Source: JACQHM01 sp964535215 (GTDB lineage: Bacteria > Methylomirabilota > Methylomirabilia > Methylomirabilales > JACQHM01). Taken from it: a stretch of DNA of 15,692 bases. The stretch covers positions 1-15,692 of the forward strand of contig CAZHST010000060.1 of assembly GCA_964535215.1 (NCBI GenBank), written 5' to 3'. The notes below the pieces were generated by a model. It did no database searches and was not told the origin of the DNA. It was given only the letters and a program-made list of their open reading frames with translations. A program made the translations under genes and the position numbers. Positions within the stretch are counted from its first letter, which is position 1. Each line of letters opens with the position of its first letter. Below, in pieces: positions 1 to 7,740 of this stretch.

Positions 1-468
1 CACGGCCACGGTAGGGCTCAAGGCCGCCGAAGGCGGCTCCGGCGCGGCGAGCCCCCTGCCGCCCGAAGGGCGCCATGCAGGGGGCATGACGCGCCGATCA
101 AGGGTGGGGCAACGGAATCACGTCAAGGTCCCGGCGGCTAGACAAGGCTGAGGTGGTCCAGCAATGCCTCGGTTGCACTGATGGAGGGGGAGCCCCCCAC
201 TGGGGAGCAGTGGTGGGAGGGCGGGGGAATCTTCTGATGAGAAGACGGGGCGGCGCTCCCGCCTCGATCCGATCGTGCTCCGCCCGAATTACCGACCAGC
301 GCCCGCCGATCTCCCCGGCGCCCCAGCGCCGTATATGGTTCGGTAGATAACCTATGCAAGCCTGCACGGCTAGTGATGCAAGGCGTGCCCATTTCGCAAA
401 GCCTGCGTCCAGGAAGGATCAAAGCCACAGGATTGACCCGCTTCTGAGAAACGCAAACGCGAAGGAGG
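1..468. other. Non-coding, hairpin-rich stretch downstream of the defence operon
   Basis: No reading frame here looks like a protein I recognise, and the frames present are short, Arg/Pro-rich and lack ribosome binding sites. Several GC-rich inverted repeats are visible. GCCGCC/GGCGGC at 23-37 has a GAA loop. A larger hairpin pairs GCCCCCTGC (51-59) with GCAGGGGGC (77-85) and holds an inner stem CGCCC-GAA-GGGCG (60-72). CCACTG/CAGTGG lies near 200-215, and TCTTCT-GATG-AGAAGA is at 230-245. None is followed by a T-run on the minus strand, so I do not call a terminator for the operon that ends at 469. A degraded element or a structured RNA is possible but unsupported. Confidence 0.4.
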
Positions 469-3255
469 CTAGGGACTACCTCCTAAAATGTCCTTCCCCT
501 CCTCAATTTTCACTTTCCCGGCAAGCCCTAAGTCTTGCAAAGCCTGTCTTACCTCAGCTTCGAAGGCTGAGGCGGTCTGGGCGTCTACGGTGACTGTAAA
601 ATTGACGTTCAGTTGGAGGTCAGAGCCAGACCGAAGCTTGGGAAGGAGCTTTGTTCCGAGACGGTTCCAGACTTCTGGAGGGATTACGCCAGTGATACGG
701 AGAATTCGCTTACCGACTGCTTCGGTTAGAGTAACCTCGATAGTTGGTGGCTGTGTAACAGTGGGCTGAGCTTCTGCTGTGGTCGTTTCCACCTCGGTTG
801 GTCGAGGAGCCAGGGCTGCTTCCTTCAGGGCTTTCGCCCGTCCTTTCGTGAGGAGAAAGACATCGGGGTCGAAGACAACTTCCTCCGGAGCCACGGACTC
901 TTGAAACCAAACCCGCTCGAAGGTGCCATCGGGATGGGCGCCCGAGGCGAGGCCAAAGTCGCCACGATCTACGAACTCGATAATCTTCGTGCGGAGCACG
1001 GCATCTGGATCGAGGAGCCGGGTAAGAGTCCCATTGAGGAAACTCTGACGGAGGCTTGCCAGGGGCCAGACCCCTGAGTCCTTAAGGGCCGGTGGCCAGT
1101 TTCGTTCGAGGTAGCCGGCTCCGATTGATTCACTGAGGAGGCCGTTTGCCTTCAGGGCAGCGATGATCCGGCCGACGAGGGTTTCGGCGGCACTCGCATG
1201 ACCGGCGCCAAGATCGATCACCTTCAGTCCATCCGGCTCCGCCCGGTCGGCCAGGACCACAAACCGGTAACTCGCCCACACTTCATCCCGGGCTGCTTCC
1301 TCGGCATCCCGAACCTTCGCCGTCACTTCCGTTCGCTCCGCCCGGTCGAATTCCGCCCCGAGTGTTCCTTCGTCGATCTCACGGGCTACTCGCTTCCAGG
1401 CCAACCAGAGTTCGACCTTCTCCTGGAGATCCCGTCCTGGCTTGCGGAGGGCAAAGAGGGGGGCAGCCGGGTAGAGTCGAGGGGAGCCTCCCCGCTCTCG
1501 AATCCAGGTAGCGAGCCGCTCCCGAAGGGCTTGGGAACCGTTCCACTCTTGCCCAGGATCCATCACGACAACCGTGAGCCTGGGCGTGTCAGCGATGGCA
1601 CTTGCGTCTTCAGGAAAGGAGAGGAGGGGAACGCTCGATCCCCGCTCGAACTCTTTCCGGATCAGCTCCCGCGTCGCGCGGGCGACCTCCCCCTCGTCGA
1701 GCGAAGCCCGCCGGTCATTCACCACTTTCTTCAGGGTGGGCTTTGAGCCGAAGCGGAAGCCTAGGGTGCCGACCTTCCGGAGGTAGAAGGCCTTCCGCTC
1801 CAAGGCATCCACGGCGGTATCGATGGAGGTCGTGTCGAGCCCCGGTTCTCCAAGCGCGAAGCGGAGTTCTGGGAGATGCGCCACCTTGTCCACCATGCCG
1901 CCGGAGGATTCGAAGAGGATGGCCGATCCCACGCGGCGGTGGATGTCTTTCAGGGGACCTGTCGTGTCGGCATCGAGGGCGCGGGCGTGGCTATGGGCTC
2001 CGGCAATGTCGGCTTCGATGGCGGCATCCAGCCGGGGTTCTCCGAGCTGGCCCAGAATCACAGCCCGGAACTCCGGCACCTCCAGCGGCGCGGAGCCAAG
2101 AGTGATCAATGGTTCCCGACGGGCGCGCTGGTAGCCCTCCCGGTAGGCCAAGGAGATCCACTGGGCGAGCATCGCGAGCGTCCCCCGGGTCTGCTGATAC
2201 TGGGGGAGTGTCTGCCACTTCCGCTGGAAGACGGTGAGGGTTGCCGGATGGAACGGATAGCAGGTCTCGAAGCGACGCTGGAGGAACTCTCGGGCTCTAG
2301 CCTCGGTGATTGCTGTATCCACCGCTGTCCATTCAGGAGGAAGTTGTGCTCGTCGCTCAAAGCACCAGTCCGCGTAGGCTTTCGCCACGTTCTTCCGCAC
2401 CCGGTCGCTCCCGAGATCCTCAAAGAGTCGCCTGCGGACGACCTCACTGATCTCCGATTCGTCATTGGCAATGAGATCCTTCGCCACTCGCTTGAAGACC
2501 TTCGTGATCCGCTCCTGCCACCGAAGATCCCAGTCCGTCATCTCGATCTGACTCCGGGGGAGGCTGATCAGGGCCGCCCCATGGGTGATCCCCGTGAGGG
2601 CCCTCACCAGGTTATCGAAGAAGGCGTAGCAGGGCTCGGCCAGGCTCCGGTGGCGGTTAAAGAAATTGAGGACCTCGTCCATCAGGATGAGAACAGGAGC
2701 CTCAGCCGCCGCAAAGACATTCCAGAGTTTCTCTGTTCCGGGTGGTGCCGTTCGTGCGGCTGGACCCAGGGCGGCGACGCCCGCGTCACCGGCCAGTTGC
2801 CGCGCGATGTCGATCCAGGGCGTCTCATGGCCCCCTTCGGGATCCCAGGCATTTCCTACAAAGACCGCCACGCGAGCAGGTGGGATCTCTGAAAGACCGG
2901 TGTCCCGGAGGAGGGATTGCACCCCCCCATGTTTCGCGACGTTCTTCCTGTTGTGGACCAAGTGATACAGGGCCGTCAGAGTATGGGTCTTCCCACCCCC
3001 AAACTGGGTGATGAGCGTGAGCACCGGCGCCGTGCTTTCGGTTCTCCCCGCGAGTCGCCAGAGGATCATCCCGGCGTGCTCCTTGAGCGCCCGCGTGAAG
3101 CAGGTGCGATCAAAGAACCGCATCGGGTCCCGGTAGTCCTCGGGCGCGGTGCCCGCCACCACCTGTTCCAAGGCGATGGCAAACTCGTCCGGGTTGAAGG
3201 ATCGTCCCTCCCGGACCTCCTTACGCGGTGTAGCGATTTTGTACCATGGTTCCAT
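469..3255 (-). CDS. DUF499-family AAA-type ATPase of a defence-type operon
   Basis: This 928-residue protein is the last gene of the seven-gene operon. The N-terminus (WYKIATPRKEVREG, then a DP-FF-RT segment) is typical of DUF499 proteins (COG1483). The P-loop QFGGGKTHT is at about residues 84-92 and a Walker B segment PVLILMDEV at about 187-195, so ATP binding is very likely. The C-terminal 130 residues follow a Thr/Pro/Glu-rich linker and may be a separate interaction domain. I chose the ATG at 3255 over an upstream frame start at 3309. It lies 4 bp after the stop of the toxin gene, has a GGGGG-type ribosome binding site in CAGGGGGCTG, and begins at the conserved N-terminus. Family members sit beside DUF1156 methylases and helicases in defence islands. 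The biochemical role is not established; a motor or regulator coupled to the methylase and helicase is inference. Confidence 0.9.
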   Translation of the reverse strand: MEPWYKIATPRKEVREGRSFNPDEFAIALEQVVAGTAPEDYRDPMRFFDRTCFTRALKEHAGMILWRLAGRTESTAPVLTLITQFGGGKTHTLTALYHLVHNRKNVAKHGGVQSLLRDTGLSEIPPARVAVFVGNAWDPEGGHETPWIDIARQLAGDAGVAALGPAARTAPPGTEKLWNVFAAAEAPVLILMDEVLNFFNRHRSLAEPCYAFFDNLVRALTGITHGAALISLPRSQIEMTDWDLRWQERITKVFKRVAKDLIANDESEISEVVRRRLFEDLGSDRVRKNVAKAYADWCFERRAQLPPEWTAVDTAITEARAREFLQRRFETCYPFHPATLTVFQRKWQTLPQYQQTRGTLAMLAQWISLAYREGYQRARREPLITLGSAPLEVPEFRAVILGQLGEPRLDAAIEADIAGAHSHARALDADTTGPLKDIHRRVGSAILFESSGGMVDKVAHLPELRFALGEPGLDTTSIDTAVDALERKAFYLRKVGTLGFRFGSKPTLKKVVNDRRASLDEGEVARATRELIRKEFERGSSVPLLSFPEDASAIADTPRLTVVVMDPGQEWNGSQALRERLATWIRERGGSPRLYPAAPLFALRKPGRDLQEKVELWLAWKRVAREIDEGTLGAEFDRAERTEVTAKVRDAEEAARDEVWASYRFVVLADRAEPDGLKVIDLGAGHASAAETLVGRIIAALKANGLLSESIGAGYLERNWPPALKDSGVWPLASLRQSFLNGTLTRLLDPDAVLRTKIIEFVDRGDFGLASGAHPDGTFERVWFQESVAPEEVVFDPDVFLLTKGRAKALKEAALAPRPTEVETTTAEAQPTVTQPPTIEVTLTEAVGKRILRITGVIPPEVWNRLGTKLLPKLRSGSDLQLNVNFTVTVDAQTASAFEAEVRQALQDLGLAGKVKIEEGKDILGGSP

Positions 3256-3259
3256 CCGT

Positions 3260-3619
3260 TCAGCCCCCTGGGCTTCGGCCGATCCGAACCCGACCAGGCT
3301 GCACCACAATGAAGCGCCCGATAAGCTGCTCTCCCCGTCGTCTCACAAGCTCGAGCACGGTGTTGGAAAGCTTCGCCCGCGCCGTTGCAGGGAACCGAAG
3401 GAAGAGGACACCGCCTGTCGCTTGGAGATTCGCATAGACCAACTGGCCGAAGTCTTTGTCTTCCGTGAGCAAGATCCGTCCCTCACGGAGGGCAAGATCG
3501 ATGACGGCCTCATCTTCGGCCCGCGGGGAAACCTCCGCAACAGCCACCACATCATAGCCGGCAGCTCGCAGCGCGCGGACCACCGCGAAGTCACAGCTTT
3601 CATCGGCGAGGAACCGCAT
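3260..3619 (-). CDS. DUF5615 PIN-like toxin
   Basis: A 119-residue protein with the DUF5615 (Mut7-C/PIN-like) pattern. It has FLADES with acidic residues D6 and E7 at the N-terminus, a conserved acidic patch EDE at 35-37, and TEDKDFG at 52-58, which supplies the further acidic residues expected in a PIN-type metal site. Family members are predicted ribonucleases and are almost always paired with a DUF433 antitoxin, as here: the antitoxin gene ends 3 bp upstream (TGA-GGG-ATG). The DUF499 ATPase starts 4 bp after this gene, so the toxin is expressed from the defence operon. The nuclease role is inferred from the family. The Arg/Gly-rich tail (GRVRIGRSPGG) is not conserved as far as I know. Confidence 0.88.
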   Translation of the reverse strand: MRFLADESCDFAVVRALRAAGYDVVAVAEVSPRAEDEAVIDLALREGRILLTEDKDFGQLVYANLQATGGVLFLRFPATARAKLSNTVLELVRRRGEQLIGRFIVVQPGRVRIGRSPGG

Positions 3620-3622
3620 CCC

Positions 3623-3874
3623 TCAGCGCTTGGCTCGCTTGCGGGGTGACTCGACCAGTACCGTTTCCTCATGGGCCACAAGATCTGCGGCATAGCCGAT
3701 GGCCGCCCGGATGTCCTCCGGTGTGAGGCGTGGGTAGGCATCGAGTAAATCAGCCTCGCTGGCGCCCTGGCTCAGCTTCCTCAAGATCAGCTCGACCGGA
3801 ATCCGTGTCCCCCGGATAACCGGCTTCCCCAGCATGACATTCGGATTGATCTCGATTCGATCCGTGATCCCCAT
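3623..3874 (-). CDS. DUF433 antitoxin
   Basis: An 83-residue DUF433 protein. The signature is a GKPVIRGTRIPV segment at about residues 16-27, followed by a helical DNA-binding-like region (ILRKLSQGASEADLL, YPRLTPEDIRAAI). The basic tail ESPRKRAKR may contact nucleic acid. DUF433 proteins are the usual partners of DUF5615 toxins and are expected to neutralise them and possibly autoregulate. The gene starts 22 bp after the methylase stop and has the strongest ribosome binding site in the operon (see 3882-3891). That would favour antitoxin excess over toxin. Confidence 0.88.
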   Translation of the reverse strand: MGITDRIEINPNVMLGKPVIRGTRIPVELILRKLSQGASEADLLDAYPRLTPEDIRAAIGYAADLVAHEETVLVESPRKRAKR

Positions 3875-3881
3875 TCTTACG

Positions 3882-3891
3882 ACCTCCTTTT
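3882..3891 (-). promoter_or_regulatory. Near-perfect Shine-Dalgarno of the DUF433 antitoxin
   Basis: On the minus strand AAAAGGAGGT lies 7 bases before the ATG at 3874, a near-complete match to the anti-Shine-Dalgarno sequence. Most other junctions in this operon rely on overlaps or weaker sites, so this gene probably has high independent initiation, as expected for an antitoxin that must exceed its toxin. Confidence 0.8.
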
Positions 3892-3896
3892 ACCGT

Positions 3897-6800
3897 TTAC
3901 CGTGGCACGGCCAGGAGCATCGCGTCCAAAAGCCGTTTCTCCTCGCTTTCCTTAGGATACAACGCGGAGAGGGCGTTGGCTAGCCTCAGGAAATCGGGGC
4001 CGCGTTCAAGCTCGGCGGCGAGCAGCGCGCGGAGGGCCTGGGTCCGGCCGCTGGCCTGAAGGAGCATAGCGGCATGGACCCGGTCCAGTGTCGTGGCTTC
4101 CTTCCGAGCCCCGACAGTAAGGGAGGGGACTTCTCTCTCCGCTCCCTCACGGTCACGGCTCCGATGCGGTCGTCGTCCCCGGCCGCGGCTCTTGATCTCT
4201 GGTGCCGCTCCCCTGTCCGCTTCGAGGAAGAGACTCAGTTGGGGTGTGCGTCCCCGGCTTCTCTCAAGCTGGTCTGCAACGGCTGAGGCGCCTTCTTTGC
4301 CGAAAAGCTGCGTGGCTCGCTCACGCACCGGCAAAAGGCGCACCACCCCTTTCTTGGTCTCGATGATCCGCCCCTCCCAGTCGTCGAGGTGGATGCCTAG
4401 AGGCTGGGCAAATCGGCGCACGACATCGAAGATGAGCGTGTAGCCGCCCTTCTTCTGACCGCTCCCTGACGGTTGCGGCTCGGATTCTTCTTCATCATCC
4501 TCCACTTCTTCGCCGTTTTCACTGGTGGCTTCTGCTTCCGTATTGGTGGATTGGAGGGTCCACAGAAAGAGGGCTGTCAGCCGGGCATCCTCTTCAAGGG
4601 CTCCTGCTGCGCTGTTCCGGGCTCTGGCCTCTGCCGTGCCAAGGACCTGCTCCAACGCTGTCCGGCCCACGATCTCCCAGACCTTTTCCAAAAACTCGGG
4701 TAACTGGACTTCTTGACCTTCTGCTGTCTCGACTTTGGAGTAGCGGCTGAAGATTTCGAGCGCCGGCCCGATGCAGGCAAAGACGAGGTCGGCGCCCCGG
4801 ATACCTTCAGCCTGAAGGCGCTCCATCCAGTCGCCCACACGCTTGGGCAGCTCGCGCAGCACCTCAGCCCAGTCACCCACGGGAGCGTCTTCAGACCGAG
4901 GGCGGCAGACGAGGTGGACGCTCGTGGCAAGCGCCGCCGATTCACGGGCGCGCAGGCGCGAAGCCATTTCAGTAGCGATGGGCCAGGAGCCGGTGATCGT
5001 CCAGCCGCCGCGAATCAGGCCGGAAAGCAACGCCTCCCAGCCTTCGGTGGTCTTGTGGGCGAAGACGACCGCGCCGACGCCATCCTCGCGCAGGATGCGA
5101 CGGCCTTCGGCAAAAGCACGCGCCATCGCCTCTTCGTAAAACGCCTTGTCCTTGGGCTTGCCATCGTCGGTTTCGGAGCGTTCGTTCTGGACCGCCTCCC
5201 GCGTCTTGGGTGTGAGCGGATTCTTGGGATCGAAGGGATCGCGCAAGAGCGGATGGCCCGGCAGCGCCCGCTTGAGCCAGACGAAGAAGAAGTCGGAAAG
5301 ATCTGCATAAGGCACGGCATCGTAGTAAGGTGGGTCGGTGAACCAGACCTGCGCCGTCTCATCCGGCAGCGGGTGCGCGGCAGCGTCGGCGAGGTGGACT
5401 TGGGCACAAGGAGAGCTGGGCCATGCTTCGACGACTTTGGCGACCCAATCGAGGGCACCGTCATAACCTCGGGTAGCATCGGATAGCAGGAATACTTCAC
5501 AGAAATCCCAGACCATTGGCAACGCTTGGCGCGCAAAGACGTGCTTTGCTTCTTCACGGGAAGAAAGCCAGCTAGATAGTGCCGAGTTGCCATCTGCCAG
5601 CCTGTTAATAACGATCGCCATCGCCGTCCGCACCGCCTCGCTCAGGGCTTTGTTCTCTGTGCTCTCTGCGCCTCTGTGGTGAGCATTGAGCAGCCTGACC
5701 AGCGTTACCAGCGCCAGCTTCTGCCTGGCCGTGAAGAGGTCGCCCCATTTGAGCATGCCGTACTTCTGCACGCTGAACGCTCGACCAGCCCCAGAGCCGC
5801 CACCTTCAGGCGTTGGCTCATCCGGCACCGGACTCAAATCTGAGCCGCGAGTGTCAGCGAGCGGTGGGATATTCGCTCCCTCACGGTCGCGGCTCGGATT
5901 CGTGATCGCCTCCAGCCGCTTCATCGCCTTCCACACAGCTTGGTAGTCCTGCTCCATTGGCAACCGGTAGTGGCGCCCCTGCTCGCCGGGCTTCAAGGTC
6001 ACCACAGCTAGGAGTTTCGCACCGCCGATGCGGCGGGGGCTACCGCTCCCTTGCGGTCGCGGCTCGGAGAACACCACATCGGCCCCGCCGCGCTGGGCAG
6101 AAAGTTGCGCCCGGACCCGCTCCGGTGGCAGAACGGCCCCACAGCACAGGCACGTCGCTCTGGCCCGCGTGACCGTACCGGGTGGCACATCGTTGTCCGA
6201 CTTTGGCTCGAAGACCTCGAACTCCACCTGTGGCGTCTCACCTTTCGGACGGACAACCTTGTACTGGAGTGCCCGCTTGCGATTCTCCTTCTTGCACAGC
6301 CAGAACGAGCGGGCAAGCGGAATCTCAGCGCCGCAGTTCGGCGCTTCGCAGCGCACCGTTCGAGCCCAGAGATAGGCGATGGGTCTTGAACCATCAGGAT
6401 CAAGTGGATAGAACTCAGCAAGCTCCTTTTCCGCGGCCTCTTTGACTTCTTTCCCGACCAGCCGAAGCTCCTCGGCCAGTTGTGGTCCGTATCGCGGAAT
6501 ATCTTCCAGCATCACTTTCAAGATGAGGCAGGCGACCGGGTTGAGGTCGCTCGCAAAGGCTTCACAGCCGAGCCGGAGCGCCTCAAGGGGGATGGAGCCA
6601 CCCCCGGCGAAGGGATCAACCACAAGCGGGGGTTCGTCAGGATGAGCTGTTTTGACGAGGCCTCGGGCGACTTCCAGGAACGTGGGATGTGCCGAAAATT
6701 CCCAAGCTGAGAAGTCGCCGATGAACGTGAGGAGGGCCCTTCGTAAGTCTTCGTCATTCGGACCGACAACGCCTTGCACTTTCGGAAGAAGCTCCCGGAC

Positions 6801-7019
6801 TTTCGTTTTGAACGCCTCCGGACAATGAGGATCGCATGGATCAGGAAGCAGCAATCCTAAAAGCACGGCCCGGCAGGCTGCCAAGGGTCGCCTCGCCCAC
6901 CAAAGATGCAGCGTCGAAGGATGTCCATGCCGGATCGACTTCTCTCGCGCCGCGTGCTTTGAGACGACCGCAATCGGAAAGTCCACTTCAATCAGCCGTT
7001 TGCAGTCCTTAGGGATCAT
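3897..7019 (-). CDS. DUF1156 adenine-type DNA methylase with zinc-ribbon
   Basis: A 1040-residue protein of the COG1743 type. The N-terminal DUF1156 segment (residues about 1-60, with REKSIRHGHPSTLHLWWARR) leads to the SAM-binding motif DPFAGGGSIPLEA at about 135-147 and the catalytic motif TDPPYYD with DPPY at 562-565, as in N6-adenine/N4-cytosine methylases. Two Cys clusters between them (CEAPNC and CLCC) suggest a zinc ribbon. The ATG at 7019 overlaps the HEPN stop as ATGA and starts at the conserved MIPKDCKRLIEVDFPI; an upstream frame start at 7049 is less likely. The gene carries five in-frame copies of interspersed repeats, listed separately. They fall in variable segments between or after the core motifs, so the enzyme may still work. 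It presumably marks self DNA for the system; the target sequence is unknown. Confidence 0.92.
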   Translation of the reverse strand: MIPKDCKRLIEVDFPIAVVSKHAAREKSIRHGHPSTLHLWWARRPLAACRAVLLGLLLPDPCDPHCPEAFKTKVRELLPKVQGVVGPNDEDLRRALLTFIGDFSAWEFSAHPTFLEVARGLVKTAHPDEPPLVVDPFAGGGSIPLEALRLGCEAFASDLNPVACLILKVMLEDIPRYGPQLAEELRLVGKEVKEAAEKELAEFYPLDPDGSRPIAYLWARTVRCEAPNCGAEIPLARSFWLCKKENRKRALQYKVVRPKGETPQVEFEVFEPKSDNDVPPGTVTRARATCLCCGAVLPPERVRAQLSAQRGGADVVFSEPRPQGSGSPRRIGGAKLLAVVTLKPGEQGRHYRLPMEQDYQAVWKAMKRLEAITNPSRDREGANIPPLADTRGSDLSPVPDEPTPEGGGSGAGRAFSVQKYGMLKWGDLFTARQKLALVTLVRLLNAHHRGAESTENKALSEAVRTAMAIVINRLADGNSALSSWLSSREEAKHVFARQALPMVWDFCEVFLLSDATRGYDGALDWVAKVVEAWPSSPCAQVHLADAAAHPLPDETAQVWFTDPPYYDAVPYADLSDFFFVWLKRALPGHPLLRDPFDPKNPLTPKTREAVQNERSETDDGKPKDKAFYEEAMARAFAEGRRILREDGVGAVVFAHKTTEGWEALLSGLIRGGWTITGSWPIATEMASRLRARESAALATSVHLVCRPRSEDAPVGDWAEVLRELPKRVGDWMERLQAEGIRGADLVFACIGPALEIFSRYSKVETAEGQEVQLPEFLEKVWEIVGRTALEQVLGTAEARARNSAAGALEEDARLTALFLWTLQSTNTEAEATSENGEEVEDDEEESEPQPSGSGQKKGGYTLIFDVVRRFAQPLGIHLDDWEGRIIETKKGVVRLLPVRERATQLFGKEGASAVADQLERSRGRTPQLSLFLEADRGAAPEIKSRGRGRRPHRSRDREGAEREVPSLTVGARKEATTLDRVHAAMLLQASGRTQALRALLAAELERGPDFLRLANALSALYPKESEEKRLLDAMLLAVPR
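4103..4164. repeat. Palindromic interspersed repeat, copy A, inside the methylase gene
   Basis: The left arm TCCGAGCCCCGACAGTAAGG begins at 4103. The right arm CGCTCCCTCACGGTCACGGC begins at 4140. The arms pair at about 19 of 25 positions around an 11-base loop. In the methylase frame the copy encodes SRDREGAEREVPSLTVGAR at about residues 952-973. Its right arm matches copies at 4460, 5874 and 6044. Confidence 0.75.
4460..4487. repeat. Interspersed repeat, copy D (single arm), inside the methylase gene
   Basis: CGCTCCCTGACGGTTGCGGC followed by TCGGATTC matches the right arm of the element at 5874 with few changes. It encodes SEPQPSGSG at about residues 845-854, the same translation frame as copy C. 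No left arm is visible. It lies next to an acidic stretch (EEVEDDEEES). Confidence 0.65.
5648..5682. repeat. CACAGAG-type interspersed repeat inside the methylase gene
   Basis: On the minus strand this reads CACCACAGAGGCGCAGAGAG and continues with CACAGAGAACAAAG. Purine-rich repeats with this CACAGAG pattern are, from memory, common in intergenic DNA of several GC-rich phyla. Here one lies in frame and encodes HHRGAESTENK at about residues 446-458. It is unrelated to the CGCTCCCTC-type element in the same gene. Confidence 0.6.
5835..5902. repeat. Palindromic interspersed repeat, copy B, inside the methylase gene
   Basis: The arms are 5835-5863 and 5874-5902. They are inverted copies that agree at 23 of 29 positions around a 10-base loop, so the element can fold into a long hairpin. 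It encodes PSRDREGANIPPLADTRGSD at about residues 373-395, between the zinc-ribbon region and the DPPY motif. This is the best-preserved full copy. Confidence 0.78.
6044..6068. repeat. Interspersed repeat, copy C (single arm), inside the methylase gene
   Basis: CGCTCCCTTGCGGTCGCGGC followed by TCGGA matches the right arm of copy B with two changes over 25 bases. It encodes SEPRPQGSGSP at about residues 318-326, just after the second Cys cluster. No left arm is visible. Confidence 0.7.
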
Positions 7020-7420
7020 GGCATATCCCCGACCCGCTTCTCTGCCCACTGGACCACCGCTTCGGCGATCGCAACCGCTTCAGCATACTCCTGCTCGGAA
7101 ACAGGCCTCGCGATTCCGGGATAGCGGGTGACCAAGGCGTATCGGGTGAGCTCTTCAGCCTTTCGGACCACCTCCGGGAGTTCCTCTCCTTGCTCTTCAA
7201 GCAGCGACAAAAGACGAGCAAGGTCGTGCACGTATGGAAACTCGATGTGGCGCCTGATCAGCACGGCCTTAATGGCCTTCTCGGCTGCCTGCTGGGCCTC
7301 AAAGCAAAGGTCCTCCAGATACGCTTCAGGAATGCTGCTCTTCGCCAAAGCTAGATTGCTCCTGGCACGGTTCACCCATTCCCGAGGGTCATCGGGCGGG
7401 AAGCGCTCAGGAGGCCTCAT
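7016..7420 (-). CDS. HEPN-domain protein, probable toxin of a HEPN-MNT pair
   Basis: A 134-residue HEPN protein. It has the four-helix pattern with QQAAEKAIKAVL at about 43-54, HDLARLLSLL at 65-74 and the LTRYALVTRYPG segment at 91-102 that is typical of MNT-linked HEPN proteins. I do not see the R-x4-6-H ribonuclease motif, so it may be a non-canonical or inactive HEPN or use other residues. The start overlaps the end of the MNT gene by 14 bp, with an AAGGTGG ribosome site inside that gene. Its own stop overlaps the methylase start as ATGA. The pairing makes toxin-antitoxin function likely; its place between helicase and methylase suggests a guard or effector role in the operon, which is inference. 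Confidence 0.88.
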   Translation of the reverse strand: MRPPERFPPDDPREWVNRARSNLALAKSSIPEAYLEDLCFEAQQAAEKAIKAVLIRRHIEFPYVHDLARLLSLLEEQGEELPEVVRKAEELTRYALVTRYPGIARPVSEQEYAEAVAIAEAVVQWAEKRVGDMP

Positions 7421-7736
7421 AGACCACCTTCCCCTCCCTCAGCGCAGGCTTGATGACGAGCGCGTGGCTCTCTTTGAAGCGCTCCACATCCTCGGGTGTG
7501 ACCACGATCGCATCAACCGCCTCGCCAACCCCGTGCAGGTTCCTGTAGATCTGACCCATCAGATCGAGAGCATCTGCCCCACGCTTGATGATGAGCAGGT
7601 CCACATCGCTGTTGGGTCCCATCTCGCCCCGGGCGGCGGACCCAAACAAGATGATCTTCTCCGGCTTTGCCACCTCCACAATACGCCGGATGATTTCGTC
7701 TAACGTCTTTTGATCAACGATCCTTTTCCCACCCAT
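7407..7736 (-). CDS. MNT nucleotidyltransferase, probable antitoxin
   Basis: A 109-residue minimal nucleotidyltransferase. The motif FGSAARGEMGPNSDVDLLI is at about residues 31-49, with G32-S33 and metal-binding D44 and D46. A third acidic residue fits D75 in AVDAIVV, so the active site looks complete. In characterised pairs the MNT protein silences its HEPN partner by adding AMP residues; that is family knowledge and not shown here. The gene begins 4 bp after the helicase stop, and its GGAAGG ribosome site lies in the last helicase codons, so the two are probably translationally linked. Confidence 0.9.
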   Translation of the reverse strand: MGGKRIVDQKTLDEIIRRIVEVAKPEKIILFGSAARGEMGPNSDVDLLIIKRGADALDLMGQIYRNLHGVGEAVDAIVVTPEDVERFKESHALVIKPALREGKVVYEAS

Positions 7737-7740
7737 TTCT

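Noticed and set aside
1..87. Possible minus-strand gene running off the left edge from an ATG at 87
   Set aside because: Only about 29 codons are visible, with no ribosome site, no recognisable motif, and strong hairpins in the same DNA.
1876..2892. Long plus-strand open frame opposite the DUF499 gene
   Set aside because: Antisense shadow; the protein has no recognisable domain, while the minus strand has clear Walker motifs.
3478..3500. GTCCCTCACGGAGGGC in the toxin gene as a further repeat copy
   Set aside because: It shares only a short core with the methylase repeats, lacks the GCGGCTCGGA end, and encodes the ordinary conserved LALREGRI stretch of DUF5615 proteins.
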